Positions 9,038 to 20,636 of a stretch of 64,000 nucleotides of DNA are shown in pieces. Source of the DNA: Phytopythium helicoides (Eukaryota > Oomycota > Peronosporomycetes > Pythiales > Pythiaceae); contig JANFNE010000041.1 of the NCBI GenBank assembly GCA_024867545.1, forward strand, positions 248,001-312,000, in the 5' to 3' direction. The translations under genes and the position numbers were made by a program. The notes below the pieces were generated by a model. It worked only from the letters and a program-made list of their open reading frames with translations. It searched no databases and had not been told where the DNA came from. The number at the start of each line of letters is the position of its first letter. Position 1 is the stretch's first letter.

Positions 9038-10619
9038 TCAAACAACCAAGTCAGGTTCCCGCCCGCATCTTGCCCTCCACAAACAAACTGCGTTCGCACC
9101 GTAGTCGAGTGTCATGCGCTCGGCGCACATCAGTCGATCGGTCGAGGCATGGGGTGAGTTGTTCTCGTCCGCGAGCGACGTCTGCAAGATCTCCTCGATC
9201 ACGTCTTGGAGTGTTACCAGTCCTTTGAGCTCGTAGAACGGGTCGCCCTGCAAATGATTTCACAAACGTAAATCGTGTGGCCACGCTCAAACCTCGGCAA
9301 TCGTCGCAGCACCTACCGGTCCAGTGTTGTTCACATCGTAAACGAGTGCCATGTGAGTGCTGCCGGTCTTGAAGAAGCGCAGCGCTTCTCCCAGCGTTGA
9401 ATCGCCCCAGATGCGGTGCGCCGCGTGGGAAAACACGTGGGCGAACTCCCGCAACGGCACGTTTGCTTTCGGATCTACATACACGATATCCTTGGTGAAG
9501 ATGATGCCGATGATGTCGTTCTCGTCTTTTTCCCAGACTGGAATCCGGCTGAATCCTCGGCTGTAGATTTGCTTGAGCAGGTCCACGGTCAGTCTAGCAC
9601 TCGCGTATAGATACCACGTCAGCGGTTAAGGAGAACATCGTCAAAGCAGCATTGTGCACACGCAGCTATCAACATGAAACTCGCACGGACGCAATGCGTT
9701 GAAAGGATATCGGAAGCGAGAAGATCTGCCTGCTGGGCACCATGACCTTGGTGACCTTCGTGTGCTTGAAGCTCATAGCGCCGCGGACAATGTGCGCTTC
9801 TTGGGGGTTGAGCATCCTCTGTCGCGCGTGGATCTCGAGCAGCTGGGTGAGCTCTCGTCGGGAAAACACCGTGCCCACGTCTTTCCCGAGCGTGTAGTCT
9901 AGAGCAAAGCTGATGGGCTTGGCGAACGGGTACAGCAGCAGGATGACGGCCCGGACGACCGGCACCAGGTGCGCGCTGATGAGCAGCGCGTGGCGCGAGC
10001 AGAGCGACTGCGGGATGATCTCGCCAAACAGGACGATGACGACCGTCGAAAGGAGAAAACCCGCGAGTCCGCTCGTGAAGTCGGCCATGAGGATGGACAT
10101 GAGGCTGTTGACGGCCACGGTGCCCAGCACGAGCGTCGTCAGCAGCAGGTTGCCGTCCCTGCGCACGGGCAGCACGCGTCGAGCGGCGCGCGCCTTGGCC
10201 TGCTCTTCGCGGCAGGCGTCGGGGCGCTCGCCCGCGCCGATCACCACCTCCAGCCCGACTTGGTCCAGCGACATGAAGCCGAGCGTCAGCCCCGAGAAGA
10301 TGGCCGACAGCAGCACCAGCGCCACCAGCAGCGCGCCGCGCAGCATCTCCAGCGCCACGCCTCGTGGCGGCGCGGCGTCCTCCGCCGCTGGCTGGCGCGG
10401 CCGGCCGCCGGTCTCTCCCACGGCCGCCACGACGGAAGCGACGGTGCTCAGCAGCGCGAGCGAGGCGACGAGCCCCGCGCCGAGCCGCGGGCGCCGCAGC
10501 CGCCACCGCCGCGCGAGCGCCATGTCGTCTGCGGGAGTGGAGCGCGATGTCCCTTGGGGAGATTCCGAGTGCAGCCACCAGAAATAGCTGGACGGAAGGA
10601 TCGCGGAAAAAACGCCCAT
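9038..10619 (-). CDS. CNNM-type (ACDP/DUF21 + CBS) membrane protein
   Basis: Three exons (9691-10619, 9293-9593, 9038-9247) give 479 residues. After a basic N-terminus come a possible signal anchor and the DUF21 block of about four membrane helices with its conserved small-residue motifs (SAIFSGLTLGFMSLD, GEIIPQSLCSRHAL). A CBS pair follows (VMVPSRQIFSL; GFSRIPVWEKD...IIGIIFTKD; LKGLVTLQDVIEEIL). CNNM/CorC proteins are linked to Mg2+ export, with ATP-Mg bound by the CBS pair. The protein stops about 35 residues after the second CBS, so the cyclic-nucleotide-binding-like domain of animal CNNMs is absent, as in plant and fungal members. Start could instead be ATG near 10521. The stop lies about 220 bases from the SMG-like start. 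Confidence 0.9.
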
Positions 10620-10805
10620 CCTCCAGTCAACCTGGATTCACTAGGACTGATTTTCATATGCAAAGCACCGCTCGTGTTTTTTTTTCCGCTCCGATCCTGA
10701 CGCTCAACTCTCCACTGCGCCCGAAGCGGCTGACTCTCGTGCTAAAGTTTATTAGCGATGACTTGAAACGTTTGCGCCGGAAACCGATTGCATCGTCGCC
10801 GTCGT

Positions 10806-12818
10806 CTAGGCGTACCAGTAGCCAGACTGAACCATGATCTCGGGGTAGAGATTGTGCCACTCAGTCACGAGGGGCTGGTAGAGATCTGGGTGCGACTGCA
10901 TGAATGCAGCGGGATCCTGGCACAGCATAACCCCGTCAGCATGCATGTACACTACGGTATGAGGAGAAGTGAGGGCACCCTACCTCAGCAAAGCAGACGA
11001 AAATCGTCGCGACGGAGCTGTCAATGACCGCCAGTGGAGTAACTGCGACACCGACGCCAATGACAAGGCCCAGAATGGCCATGAATGCTACAGATTTACA
11101 ACAGCACGAATCGTAAGCGAACCGTCAACCTGTATGACACACCTGCGACAGTAAACATACCCATGCTGTTCTGGAAGGACACAACGTCGGCAGCTTCAGC
11201 CAACAGCGCTCCCGCACCAGCGCAGAGAATACCTACAGTCACCCGTACGCGTTGGCAACGGTTAGAGCAAAAAGCCGCGCCTTGGGAGAGCATATGAAGC
11301 GGAACGTACCAACTAGCAGAGCAGCAAAGCCGAGGACATTGCCGATGAGATCGTCGTTGATGATCGCATCCCAGCCGCGCTGGTGAAACAGCTGGAACAC
11401 CGCCTTGCCGGCCTGGGTGAACTTGTATCTGCGATCACACACAATCGTTGGACTCGAGCCTATAGCACAGCGTCGTTGTTATGATCTACTCGTACCCGTA
11501 GATGCCGACATAGACGTAGGCCCAACGGTTGAAGTACTCGATGATTGACTGAAGGCATGCCAGAATGCACTCGGCAAAGCACGCAAGAATGCTTCCTTCC
11601 TCACGACTACTTTGCGCCAGCTGTGTCGTACACCAACAAATGTAAGCAAACTAGTGACAAGAGATGAGAGAAATCAGCACATAGCTCTTTACCGAACGGA
11701 GTGCTTGAATAAACGCCACCAAGAGGGAGCCAAGGCAGATCGAGCCAAACGACGTGGTGCAGGCCCGCTTCAAGGACGCACCCGTTGCACCCTTCGACTC
11801 CGAGTTGTACCAGAACGTGGCGACTGTTCCAGCAACCGTAGTGTGCGCCATGTTCTTGTACACTTGCAGTCCCCAGTAGAACGAGAGAAGCAGGAAGAAG
11901 TACGCAACGTAATTGCCAGCATTGTCCTTGTAGAACGATCCCGAGCTGCTCGAGGTTGTCGAGTCAGTGTCTTTCTTGAGGTTGTTGGCCACTCCCAGCA
12001 GCGCGAGCGACCACACGACAACCCAGACGATCTGGACGATCGTGAACATGATGGAAACGACGTAGGTCGACCAATGCTTGGAGATCGCCGCCTCCGCAAC
12101 ACGGAGGTTCGCCACCGCGAACGGGATACGGTGCTGCACCGCACGCGCGTAGCACAAGTTCAGGAGCGCGATCAACAGTCCAATGACGCCCACGAAGATG
12201 TTGCCAATCGCGAACCCGTACGCCGCGAACGCGAACGAGATGCCGACGTTGAACCAAAGCACGAACAGGATCATGCAGCGTGCGTACGCGACGATGAGCT
12301 TGACCATCGCCATGGAGACAATGAGGGCAAAGACCGCCATTCCGAGTGCGATGCCGATCACCGTCTTGGTGTCGTCGACCGACATGAGCCGCGACGAGTC
12401 CGAATCCGTCGAGGACTTGACCGAGTCGATTCCGTAGAGAACCTGTAGAGTCCACGCAGTGAGAGACGCTGCCAGGCGGTGGGTCGAGCGTGGGGTTGAC
12501 GCACCATGAGCGCGACGATCACCGCGACGTTGAGCAGGAAGAGGATGCCGAACGGCAAGTCGCGGCATCCCGACGCCTGGCTCTTCTCGCTGCCACGCAC
12601 CACCGGGACCACATACCATTAGTGCTGTCATTAAGGCACCAGGACACCAGCTCGCGGCGCTTACGGCTTGATGGCGTTGACATTTGGCGCGTTCTGCCCC
12701 GGCACGGGCTCCGAAAAGTACCTACAGGTTTCGATCCACACGCGTCAAACGGGCCGTCGCGACGCGCGAGACGCAGCGTCGAGAGCTGCGGCGCCACTTA
12801 CTGCTGCGTGGAGAACAT
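10806..12818 (-). CDS. Choline-transporter-like protein (CTL/SLC44, Pns1 family)
   Basis: Nine exons (12802-12818, 12665-12721, 12505-12589, 11693-12442, 11496-11620, 11310-11428, 11161-11232, 10984-11087, 10806-10916) join in frame to 479 residues. The short first exon, a soluble stretch and CRDLPFGILFLLN mark the CTL start; about ten membrane helices follow. The family signature is clear in ACFAECILACLQSIIEYFNR followed by WAYVYVGIYGYKFTQAGK, and a late helix contains VTPLAVIDSSVATIFVCFAEDP. CTLs move choline or related organic cations across plasma and organelle membranes; the substrate here is inferred only from family. The last residues (VQSGYWYA) are short and cytosolic. It is divergent from the BRAP-like gene across 299 bases. 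Confidence 0.92.
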
Positions 12819-13117
12819 GGCGAGCGCTCCGGCGGCGGCACGGGCTCTGCTGTCGGCGGCTTCTTGGGTCGACCGCGGACTTTCTCCTTTAGCGCCGCAA
12901 CTGACAATGGGGTGCGGTACGGACGGAAAGAGTGGATTTTCGGTGGCAGCAGCCGGCTAGGCGCACCGGCCAGCGCGCTTGCGCCACCGACCGCCCACCC
13001 AGAGATCACTGCTGAAAAAACATCTGAACCCAAGGATACATGTCACAAATTCGTGACAACGACACCGCCTCGCCTTGCCTCGGCCTCGGCGGCAACCGCG
13101 CATCGCGGCGAAGAAGC
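12819..13117. promoter_or_regulatory. Shared divergent promoter region, CTL-like and BRAP-like genes
   Basis: 299 bases separate the two start codons. I see no INR/FPR match, TATA box or repeat. It contains coding-like GC-rich sequence on the minus strand (an open frame 12722-13033), which I attribute to composition rather than to an exon. Confidence 0.4.
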
Positions 13118-15103
13118 ATGTTCCAGATCCGCGTGCACGGGCGCGAGGAGGGCGGGGAGGAGGCCAAGGCGGAGGAGAAGGACGAGGAGGAGGAGGACCG
13201 GCTCTTCCGCGCGCTCGGCGGCTCCGAGGGCGGCGCGGCGGCCGCCAAGGAGGACGCCGAGCCGGCCCAGGACGCCAGCTTCCTCACGGGCAACCCGCAG
13301 GTGCGCGTCACCACGGGCAAGCTGCGCTTCTACCGGCCCGACAGCCTCCCGTACGCCGCGGGCGCGTCCAGCGCCGGAGGACTCGCCAACCAGCAGCTGC
13401 CCATCGTGCGCAACACGCTCGTGTGCATCGTGTCGGTGCCCGCGCACATGCCGCCGGTCGAGATCCTCGAGTTCCTCGCGGGCTTCCTCGTCGACATCTC
13501 GCTCGTGCGCATCCTCAAGGACCCCGAGCGCGGCAACTGCATGGCGCTAATGCAGTTCACCACCCAGGACCGAGCCGACCAGTTCTTTCTCGTGAGATAA
13601 TGGGTGGTTCGTTGCGTTTGCGGTGGATGCGCCAGGACTGACCCGGATGTGCGTCTCAATAGGAGAACAACGGCAAGTACTTTAACTCGATAGAGCAGGA
13701 GCGCTGCAAGATCGTGTTCGTGCGGAGCATCGAGTTCGACCCGATTACCGGCGATGACACCGCTACGCAAGAAACAGTGCACGGCAACCAGAGTAACCCC
13801 GGAGACGGTGAGAAGCAAGAAAAGCCGTCGCTTGATTCAGACAGCGAAGCTCGCAAGTTGTTTCCGCTGCCGCCACCAGGAATGACCGAAATCCCGACTT
13901 GTGCTGTCTGTCTCGACCGTCTCGACGCTTCAGCGTCAGGGATTCTGACTACACTGTGTAACCACACATTTCATTGCGACTGCCTGTTTCGGTGGGAAGG
14001 TTCCAGTTGTCCAGTGTGTCGCTACAGTCACGGTGACATCGGGTCGGCTTGCGAGGTACGCCAATCTCCTGTTTCTCACGAACGTCAACAGTCATCATTC
14101 TCACGTGAACGTCTGCAGGTATGCCACACAACAGACCACTTATGGATCTGCTTAATTTGCGGCCACGTCGGATGCGGTCGGTATTCTGGTGAGCATGCAA
14201 AGCAGCACTATCAAGAGACATTACACACGTACTCGCTCGAGCTGGAAACTCAACGTGTTTGGGACTATGCTGGCGACGGATACGTGCATCGCTTGATCTT
14301 GAACAAGCAAGATGGGAAATTCGTCGAGTTCCCGAGCCTGAACAATACAAGCGGCGAAAGGTCTCATATCCCTCCTCCTACAAGTGCAGAAGAGCAAGAG
14401 GGAGAGCACAGAAAGCTCGAGAAGCTCGCTGTTGAGTACAATTTTTTGCTGAAGAGGTACGTTGTCGTTAAAACGGTTGATTGGAATCAATTCTTTGCTA
14501 AGGGTCACTCGCAGCCAGTTGGAAGAGCAGCGGCTATATTATGAGCGCCTGCTGACACAGTCGCACGAAAGTGAGAGCCAGCAGCACGTCAGTGCTCTTG
14601 AAAACGAGAAAAAGCAGCTCAAGAAAGCCAACGCGACTCTTGCGGAGAAAACAAAGAAGCTTGAAGAGGAATTGAGCTTTGTCAGGTGTGCACAAATGTA
14701 CAACGCCGGTTTGGATGTCCTATTGCGCTTACAACAATCTTGACCAACAGAGAGCTCAATAAGTCGCTCATTGAGAACCAGAAGCAATGGAAGGAACGCG
14801 TGCAGCGCCTCGAGGAGCAAAATCAGCGAGTTGAGCAGGAAACGGCAATGCGCGTGGCAGACCTGGAGGGGCAGGTCCGAGATCTAATGTTCTACCTTGA
14901 CACTCAAAGCAAGGTCGAGCAGAGCGCTCATCGGGAGGAGATCATGGTGCGTTTCGTCGCGCTTTGACTAGTTAATTGTCAAAGTGGCTCACACATAATG
15001 ATTTTGCCAGGGTGGAACGCTACAGATTGAGACACAAACAGAACCACCACCGCCAACACAGCAACAACGATCAAATCGCCGGAAAGCTAGAGGAAAGCGG
15101 TAG
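13118..15103 (+). CDS. BRAP-type RING/UBP zinc-finger E3 ubiquitin ligase
   Basis: Six exons (13118-13591, 13663-14055, 14119-14456, 14503-14685, 14751-14946, 15011-15103) give 558 residues. Domains in order: a variable acidic N-terminus; the BRAP2 RNA-recognition-like domain (TLVCIVSVPAHMPPVEILEFL, ending ENNGKYFNSIEQERC); a RING finger (CAVCLDRLD...HTFHCDCLFRW...CPVCR); a UBP zinc finger (CHTTDHLWICLICGHVGCGRY with later His residues in HAKQHY); and a long coiled coil up to a Pro/Gln/Arg-rich tail. This is the full BRAP/IMP order. In animals BRAP dampens Ras-MAPK scaffolding and retains proteins in the cytoplasm; in yeast the homologue is Etp1. The 63-base intron 14056-14118 is a multiple of three and has no stop, so its retention would add 21 residues just before the UBP finger. 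Confidence 0.93.
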
Positions 15104-15521
15104 ATTACTAGATCGGCTGACTGAAGCAAAATACGTTACAAGCTGCTGATCCCGCGGTTCTGTTAAAACTTCGGATTACTCCATCAGCTAGCAGAGGCAC
15201 AGCTTATCACGACTCCGCAAAGCTCATCCTTGAATGTCAATGACCACCGCTAAGAGTCATGTAGTGTGATACCACTACGCAGCTCGCCACGGTTCATCTC
15301 GGATTCTACCTAACACCTTGCCATCCTAACATCTTACAGTACTAACCTTGTGCCTGGCCATGCTGCCGTGCCGCCGTCCCGCAGAACCGTTACGAGTCGC
15401 CTAACAACTCATGCCGAAGCAACTTGACATGACCAAGCCAGTCAACTCATTTTGAAACTGAGGAAGGGTATTTGGTATTGACACACCGTTACATTTGTAT
15501 GCACTGAGATAAAAAAAAAAA
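15104..15521. other. Intergenic region before the tandem array
   Basis: About 420 bases between the BRAP-like stop and the first repeat unit. I find no open frame with a family motif and no RNA gene. An A-run (about 12 bases, near 15511-15522) directly precedes the point where the repeat unit starts. Confidence 0.6.
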
Positions 15522-15886
15522 ACGCTTCAACTCGGCATCTTGCGTATCTTGCGTATCTTGAGGAGGTGCATGGTCGGTGTCCGTGGGTGTGAGTTGGTGG
15601 GATGCATGTATTTACAAAAAAGTGCAAAACGCGATTCCATCGACCCCCACCCAATCAACGCACACATTCACACACCAAAGGAGCTGCTTCCGACACTCAA
15701 CTACCCAATCAAATCCGACCCTCGCACCCCCACCCCCCACCAAACAACAACTTCAAATACTCGCGCGCGCCGAGCGCCTTTCCGAGGAAACCCCGCACCA
15801 TACGACAATCAAGTCACGCCCGCCACTTTCCATCCTGCCGCCTCCAAGAGAACCAACCGGCCAAGCTACCAGCCACCACCACCGCC

Positions 15887-16870
15887 ATGAGCGCCGCCGT
15901 CGCCGTCGCTGCCTCCCTCGGCTCGCTGTTCGCGCTGCTCCCGCTCCTCGCGCTGCTCCCGCTGCTCGTGCGCCTCGCGCTGCTCGTGCTGCTCGTCGCT
16001 GGCGTCTGCACGGCGCCGCTGCTGCTCGCGAGACGCTCCACGTCCGCCACGGCCTCCAGCATGGTCCCCAACGCGACCACGGCCTCCACGATGGTCCCCA
16101 GCACGACCTCGACCGCCAGCGAGAGCAACAGCGAGGGCGAGGGCGAGAGTGAGAGCGAGGAGACGTCGCCGGTCGCCGTGGAAGCCGCCGTCCCTGTCAC
16201 GTCGGCCCACAACATCAAACAAACGCAAGTCGACGTCCAGGCCGAAGCGGACGACTCGACCACGGACGAGGACACGAGCGACAGTGACGCGGACTGTTCC
16301 TCCGACAGCTCCGTTTCCAACTCCATCTCGAGCTCTTCCGACAGCTCCAACTCCAAGTCGAACCCCAGCTCCACCCAGTGGCAGCTCGACGAAGACGCTT
16401 GGTTCCTGGAGCTCCGTCGTCAGCGAGCGGTGCGTGAGTTCCAGCGCCAGCACTTCGTGAGTTTGGGGAGGCGTCGAGAGGAGCAGGCCGAGTCCAAGGC
16501 TGAGGCCAAGGCCAAGTTTGAGGCCAAGGCCAAGACCAAGGCTGAAGCCAAGGCGAAGTTGTTGGCCAGTGTGTTGAAGCCGTCGGCGTGGACACGTGTG
16601 GGGGAGAAGCAGGCTATGATCGGGAATCGTTGGGCGGTCAACTGCTACGAGATCGGTCCCATGATTCGTTCCAAAACCAGTCTCCGTCCCAGTGCCACTA
16701 CTGGTTCCAGCGTTGGTAACGGCAACAGCGTCGATGGCGTCGGCAACGACGTCGGCGTTGGCAGCAAGACCGACCTGAACGCCAAGAAGACACGCACGAG
16801 CAAGTCTTCTCGTGCTGCTGGTGCGGTTGGTGCTGCTGGTGCTGCCTCGGTTCGCCCTCGCTGGCGTTGA
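15887..16870 (+). CDS. Array gene copy 1: unrecognised low-complexity membrane-anchored protein
   Basis: 327 residues, start at ATG 15887 in a CCACCGCC context (the frame is open 95 codons further upstream, but that part is the unit leader). I do not recognise the family. Visible parts: an Ala/Leu-rich hydrophobic N-terminus of about 45 residues followed by Arg-Arg, which suggests a signal anchor; a Ser/Thr-rich then Ser/Asp/Glu-rich stretch (to about residue 165); a charged helical segment with WFLELRRQRAVREFQRQHF and Lys/Ala/Glu repeats; a conserved-looking motif WAVNCYEIGPMIRSK near residue 255; and a Gly/Ser/Ala tail ending in basic residues. Copy 1 has CTAPLLLA after the hydrophobic block and SESEETSP in the acid region. 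Function unknown; whether it is translated is not proven. Confidence 0.55.
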   Translation: MSAAVAVAASLGSLFALLPLLALLPLLVRLALLVLLVAGVCTAPLLLARRSTSATASSMVPNATTASTMVPSTTSTASESNSEGEGESESEETSPVAVEAAVPVTSAHNIKQTQVDVQAEADDSTTDEDTSDSDADCSSDSSVSNSISSSSDSSNSKSNPSSTQWQLDEDAWFLELRRQRAVREFQRQHFVSLGRRREEQAESKAEAKAKFEAKAKTKAEAKAKLLASVLKPSAWTRVGEKQAMIGNRWAVNCYEIGPMIRSKTSLRPSATTGSSVGNGNSVDGVGNDVGVGSKTDLNAKKTRTSKSSRAAGAVGAAGAASVRPRWR

Positions 16871-17021
16871 CCAAAACCGAAACCGAGAGCAACGAGAGCG
16901 CAAGCAAATCGCTTGATCTATCTATCTATTGATCGATCGATCGATCGATCGATCGATCGACCGTTCGAGTTCACTAGCTCGTTCGCTAGCTACCTAGCTG
17001 TCTATGTATCATTATCTATTT

Positions 17022-17059
<38 letters not shown>

Positions 17060-18243
17060 TCATCAACCAACTCGTCCACCTGTCTACTAGTGTCTATGCG
17101 CTTGTACGTACACCAATCGACTGTGTCTACCCATCTCTACCCGTCACCGTCGTCGTCTATGGATCTGGCTGGGTGCATGCACGAGCCAGCCGGCCAGCAG
17201 GAAACCCATTCCATGACCACTACGCATCGAGTCAAACTCACTCCTTGACACCGCGTTCATCGAGCTGCTGGTTGTTTGTTGTTCGTGGCTGTTGGTAGTA
17301 GGTTGTTGGTAGTAGGTTGTTGAGGATAGACGTTGTGGTGGTCCTAGACTTCGTAGCCTAACGTAATGGTAGCGCACGTGCGAGACCAGGTCCATGAAAA
17401 GGACTCTCTTCCTCGCTTCCTCAATGCCTCACTGCCTCACTGCCTCACTGCCTCTTTTGCTTCCGACTTCACCCTCGTAGATCTGGCATGTCTACCACCT
17501 CCATCTTCACCACATCGACCACCTTCAACACATCCTACAGCTTCACCTGATATAAGGGATCTAGCATTATGCCATCTCCAGCACTTCCATCACATCTAAC
17601 TGTAGTAGTAGACCTCACAGATCGAGCAGTTCCATCAACTATCGATCGAGTAGTCCCAGAAGTTTCAGCAGTCCCAGCTCGTGACTGATCGATATAACGA
17701 TATGGATACGAGCGTGCAAGCCAACGGAACGACAGAGTGCGGAGCGGCACGGTCTGGATCGATGCATCCACACCGCATGCCGTGTTAGACCTACCCTACA
17801 GCGGTGTCGTACCGTACCGACCGACCGACCGATCGACTGGCCAACCATCGGGACGCGCTTCAACAATCAATCGCTCTTGGAACTGGTTTGCTTCAAGTTG
17901 GTATCTTGCGTATCTTGAAGAGGTGCATGATCGGTGTCCGTGGGTGTGAGTTGGTGGGATGCATGTATTTACAAAAAAGTGCAAAACGCGATTCCATCGA
18001 CCCCCACCCAATCAACGCACACATTCACACACCAAAGGAGCTGCTTCCGACACTCAACTACCCAATCAAATCCGACCCTCGCACCCCCACCCCCTACCAA
18101 ACAACAACTTCAAATACTCGCGCTCGCCGAGCGCCTTTCCGAGGAAACCCCGCACCATACGACAATCAAGTCACGCCCGCCACTTTCCATCCTGCCGCCT
18201 CCAAGAGAACCAACCGGCCAAGCTACCAGCCACCACCACCGCC
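16871..18243. repeat. Array spacer 1-2 with tetranucleotide tracts
   Basis: It contains a (GATC)n run at about 16930-16961, an (ATCA)n run at about 17020-17058, repeated GTAGTAGGTTGTTG near 17290-17325, three CTCACTGC units near 17425-17455, a GACCGACC tract near 17818-17832 and the leader of unit 2 from about 17887. It holds the long form of the pre-unit junction (CAATCAATCGCTCTTGGAAC). No other gene seen. Confidence 0.9.
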
Positions 18244-19227
18244 ATGAGCGCCGCCGTCGCCGTCGCTGCCTCCCTCGGCTCGCTGTTCGCGCTGCTCCCG
18301 CTCCTCGCGCTGCTCCCGCTGCTCGTGCGCCTCGCGCTGCTCGTGCTGCTCGTCGCTGGTGTCTGCGCGGCGCCGCTGCTGCTCGCGAGACGCTCCACGT
18401 CCGCCACGGCCTCCAGCATGGCCCCCAACGCGACCACGGCCTCCACGATGGTCCCCAGCACGACCTCGACCGCCAGCGAGAGCAACAGCGAGGGCGAGAG
18501 CGAGAGTGAGAGCGAGGAGACGTCGCCGGTCGCCGTGGAAGCCGCCGTCCCTGTCACGTCGGCCCACAACATCAAACAAACGCAAGTCGACGTCCAGGCC
18601 GAAGCGGACGACTCGACCACGGACGAGGACACGAGCGACAGTGACGCGGACTGTTCCTCCGACAGCTCCGTTTCCAACTCCATCTCGAGCTCTTCCGACA
18701 GCTCCAACTCCAAGTCGAACCCCAGCTCCACCCAGTGGCAGCTCGACGAGGACGCTTGGTTCCTGGAGCTCCGTCGTCAGCGAGCGGTGCGTGAGTTCCA
18801 GCGCCAGCACTTCGTGAGTTTGGGGAGGCGTCGAGAGGAGCAGGCCGAGTCCAAGGCTGAGGCCAAGGCCAAGTTTGAGGCCAAGGCCAAGACCAAGGCT
18901 GAAGCCAAGGCGAAGTTGTTGGCCAGTGTGTTGAAGCCGTCGGCGTGGACACGTGTGGGGGAGAAGCAGGCTATGATCGGGAATCGTTGGGCGGTCAACT
19001 GCTACGAGATCGGTCCCATGATTCGTTCCAAAACCAGTCTCCGTCCCAGTGCCACTACTGGTTCCAGCGTTGGTAACGGCAACAGCGTCGATGGCGTCGG
19101 CAACGACGTCGGCGTTGGCAGCAAGACCAACCTGAACGCCAAGAAGACACGCACGAGCAAGTCTTCTCGTGCTGCTGGTGCGGTTGGTGCTGCTGGTGCT
19201 GCCTCGGTTCGCCCTCGCTGGCGTTGA
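18244..19227 (+). CDS. Array gene copy 2: unrecognised low-complexity membrane-anchored protein
   Basis: 327 residues, same layout as copy 1. Diagnostic differences: CAAPLLLA after the hydrophobic block, GESESESEE in the acidic region, and SKTNLNAK (Asn instead of Asp) near the C-terminus. The Asn and Ala variants are shared with copy 4 and not with 1, 3 and 5. The frame is intact, as in every copy, which is mild evidence that it is under selection or recently homogenised. Confidence 0.55.
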   Translation: MSAAVAVAASLGSLFALLPLLALLPLLVRLALLVLLVAGVCAAPLLLARRSTSATASSMAPNATTASTMVPSTTSTASESNSEGESESESEETSPVAVEAAVPVTSAHNIKQTQVDVQAEADDSTTDEDTSDSDADCSSDSSVSNSISSSSDSSNSKSNPSSTQWQLDEDAWFLELRRQRAVREFQRQHFVSLGRRREEQAESKAEAKAKFEAKAKTKAEAKAKLLASVLKPSAWTRVGEKQAMIGNRWAVNCYEIGPMIRSKTSLRPSATTGSSVGNGNSVDGVGNDVGVGSKTNLNAKKTRTSKSSRAAGAVGAAGAASVRPRWR

Positions 19228-19374
19228 CCAAAACCGAAACCGAGAGCAACGAGAGCGCAAGCAAATCGCTTGATCTATCTATCTATTGATCGATCGATCG
19301 ATCGATCGATCGACCGTTCGAGTTCACTAGCTCGTTCGCTAGCTACCTAGCTGTCTATGTATCATTATCTATTT

Positions 19375-19416
<42 letters not shown>

Positions 19417-20636
19417 TCATCAACCAACTCGTCCACCTGTCTACTAGTGTCTATGCGCTTGTACGTACACCAATCGACTGTGTCTACCCATCTCTACCCG
19501 TCACCGTCGTCGTCTATGGATCTGGTTGGGTGCATGCACGAGCCAGCCGGCCAGCAGGAAACCCATTCCATGACCACTACGCATCGAGTCAAACTCACTC
19601 CTTGACACCGCGTCCATCGAGCTGCTGGTTGTTTGTTGTTCGTGGCTGTTGGTAGTAGGTTGTTGGTAGTAGGTTGTTGAGGATAGACGTTGTGGTGGTC
19701 CTAGACTTCGTAGCCTAACGTAATGGTAGCGCACGTGCGAGACCAGGTCCATGAAAAGGACTCTCTTCCTCGCTTCCTCAATGCCTCTCTCCTCGCTTCC
19801 TCACTGCCTCACTGCCTCACTGCCTCACTGCCTCACTGACTCACTGCCTCACTGCCTCTTTTGCTTCCGACTTCACCCTCGTAGATCTGGCATGTCTACC
19901 ACCTCCATCTTCACCACATCGACCACCTTCAACACATCCTACAGCTTCACCTGATATAAGGGATCTAGCATTATGCCATCTCCAGCACTTCCACCACATC
20001 TAACTGTAGTAGTAGACCTCACAGATCGAGCAGTTCCATCAACAATCGGTCGAGTAGTCCCAGAAGTTTCAGCAGTCCCAGCTCGTGACTGATCGATATA
20101 ACGATATGGATACGAGCGTGCCAGCCGACGGAACGACAGAGTGCGGAGCGGCACGGTCTGGATCGATGCATCCACACCGCATGTCGTGTTAGACCTACCC
20201 TACAGCGGTGTCGTACCGTACCGACCGACCGACCGATCGACTGGCCAACCGTCGGGATGCGCTTCAGCAATCAAGCTGGTTTGCTTCAAGTTGGTATCTT
20301 GCGTATCTTGAAGAGGTGCATGATCGGTGTCCGTGGGTGTGAGTTGGTGGGATGCATGTATTTACAAAAAAGTGCAAAACGCGATTCCATCGACCCCCAC
20401 CCAATCAACGCACACATTCACACACCAAAGGAGCTGCTTCCGACACTCAACTACCCAATCAAATCCGACCCTCGCACCCCCACCCCCTACCAAACAACAA
20501 CTTCAAATACTCGCGCTCGCCGAGCGCCTTTCCGAGGAAACCCCGCACCATACGACAATCAAGTCACGCCCGCCACTTTCCATCCTGCCGCCTCCAAGAG
20601 AACCAACCGGCCAAGCTACCAGCCACCACCACCGCC
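19228..20636. repeat. Array spacer 2-3 with tetranucleotide tracts
   Basis: Same composition as spacer 1-2, with a longer (ATCA)n tract (about 19376-19415), an expanded CTCACTGC block (about 19800-19855), and the short form of the pre-unit junction (GCTTCAGCAATCAAGCTGG, about 20260-20278). No further gene seen. Confidence 0.9.

Noticed and set aside
9619..10700. Long open frames on both strands over the CNNM-like first exon
   Set aside because: GC-rich exon gives shadow frames; only the DUF21 frame has a recognisable domain and consistent exon joins.
12722..13033. Open minus-strand frame in the CTL/BRAP divergent promoter
   Set aside because: A short first exon with ATG 12818 and good splice sites explains the CTL start; the longer frame ignores the GTAAGT donor at 12801.
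15866..16903. 345-codon antisense frame in the array gene, repeated in the other copies
   Set aside because: Product is low-complexity Arg/Gly/Val without motif; explained by codon bias of the sense gene. Kept only as a low-interest observation.
16930..17060. Regular short repeats resembling a CRISPR array
   Set aside because: Simple tetranucleotide tracts with no spacers, in a eukaryotic genome.
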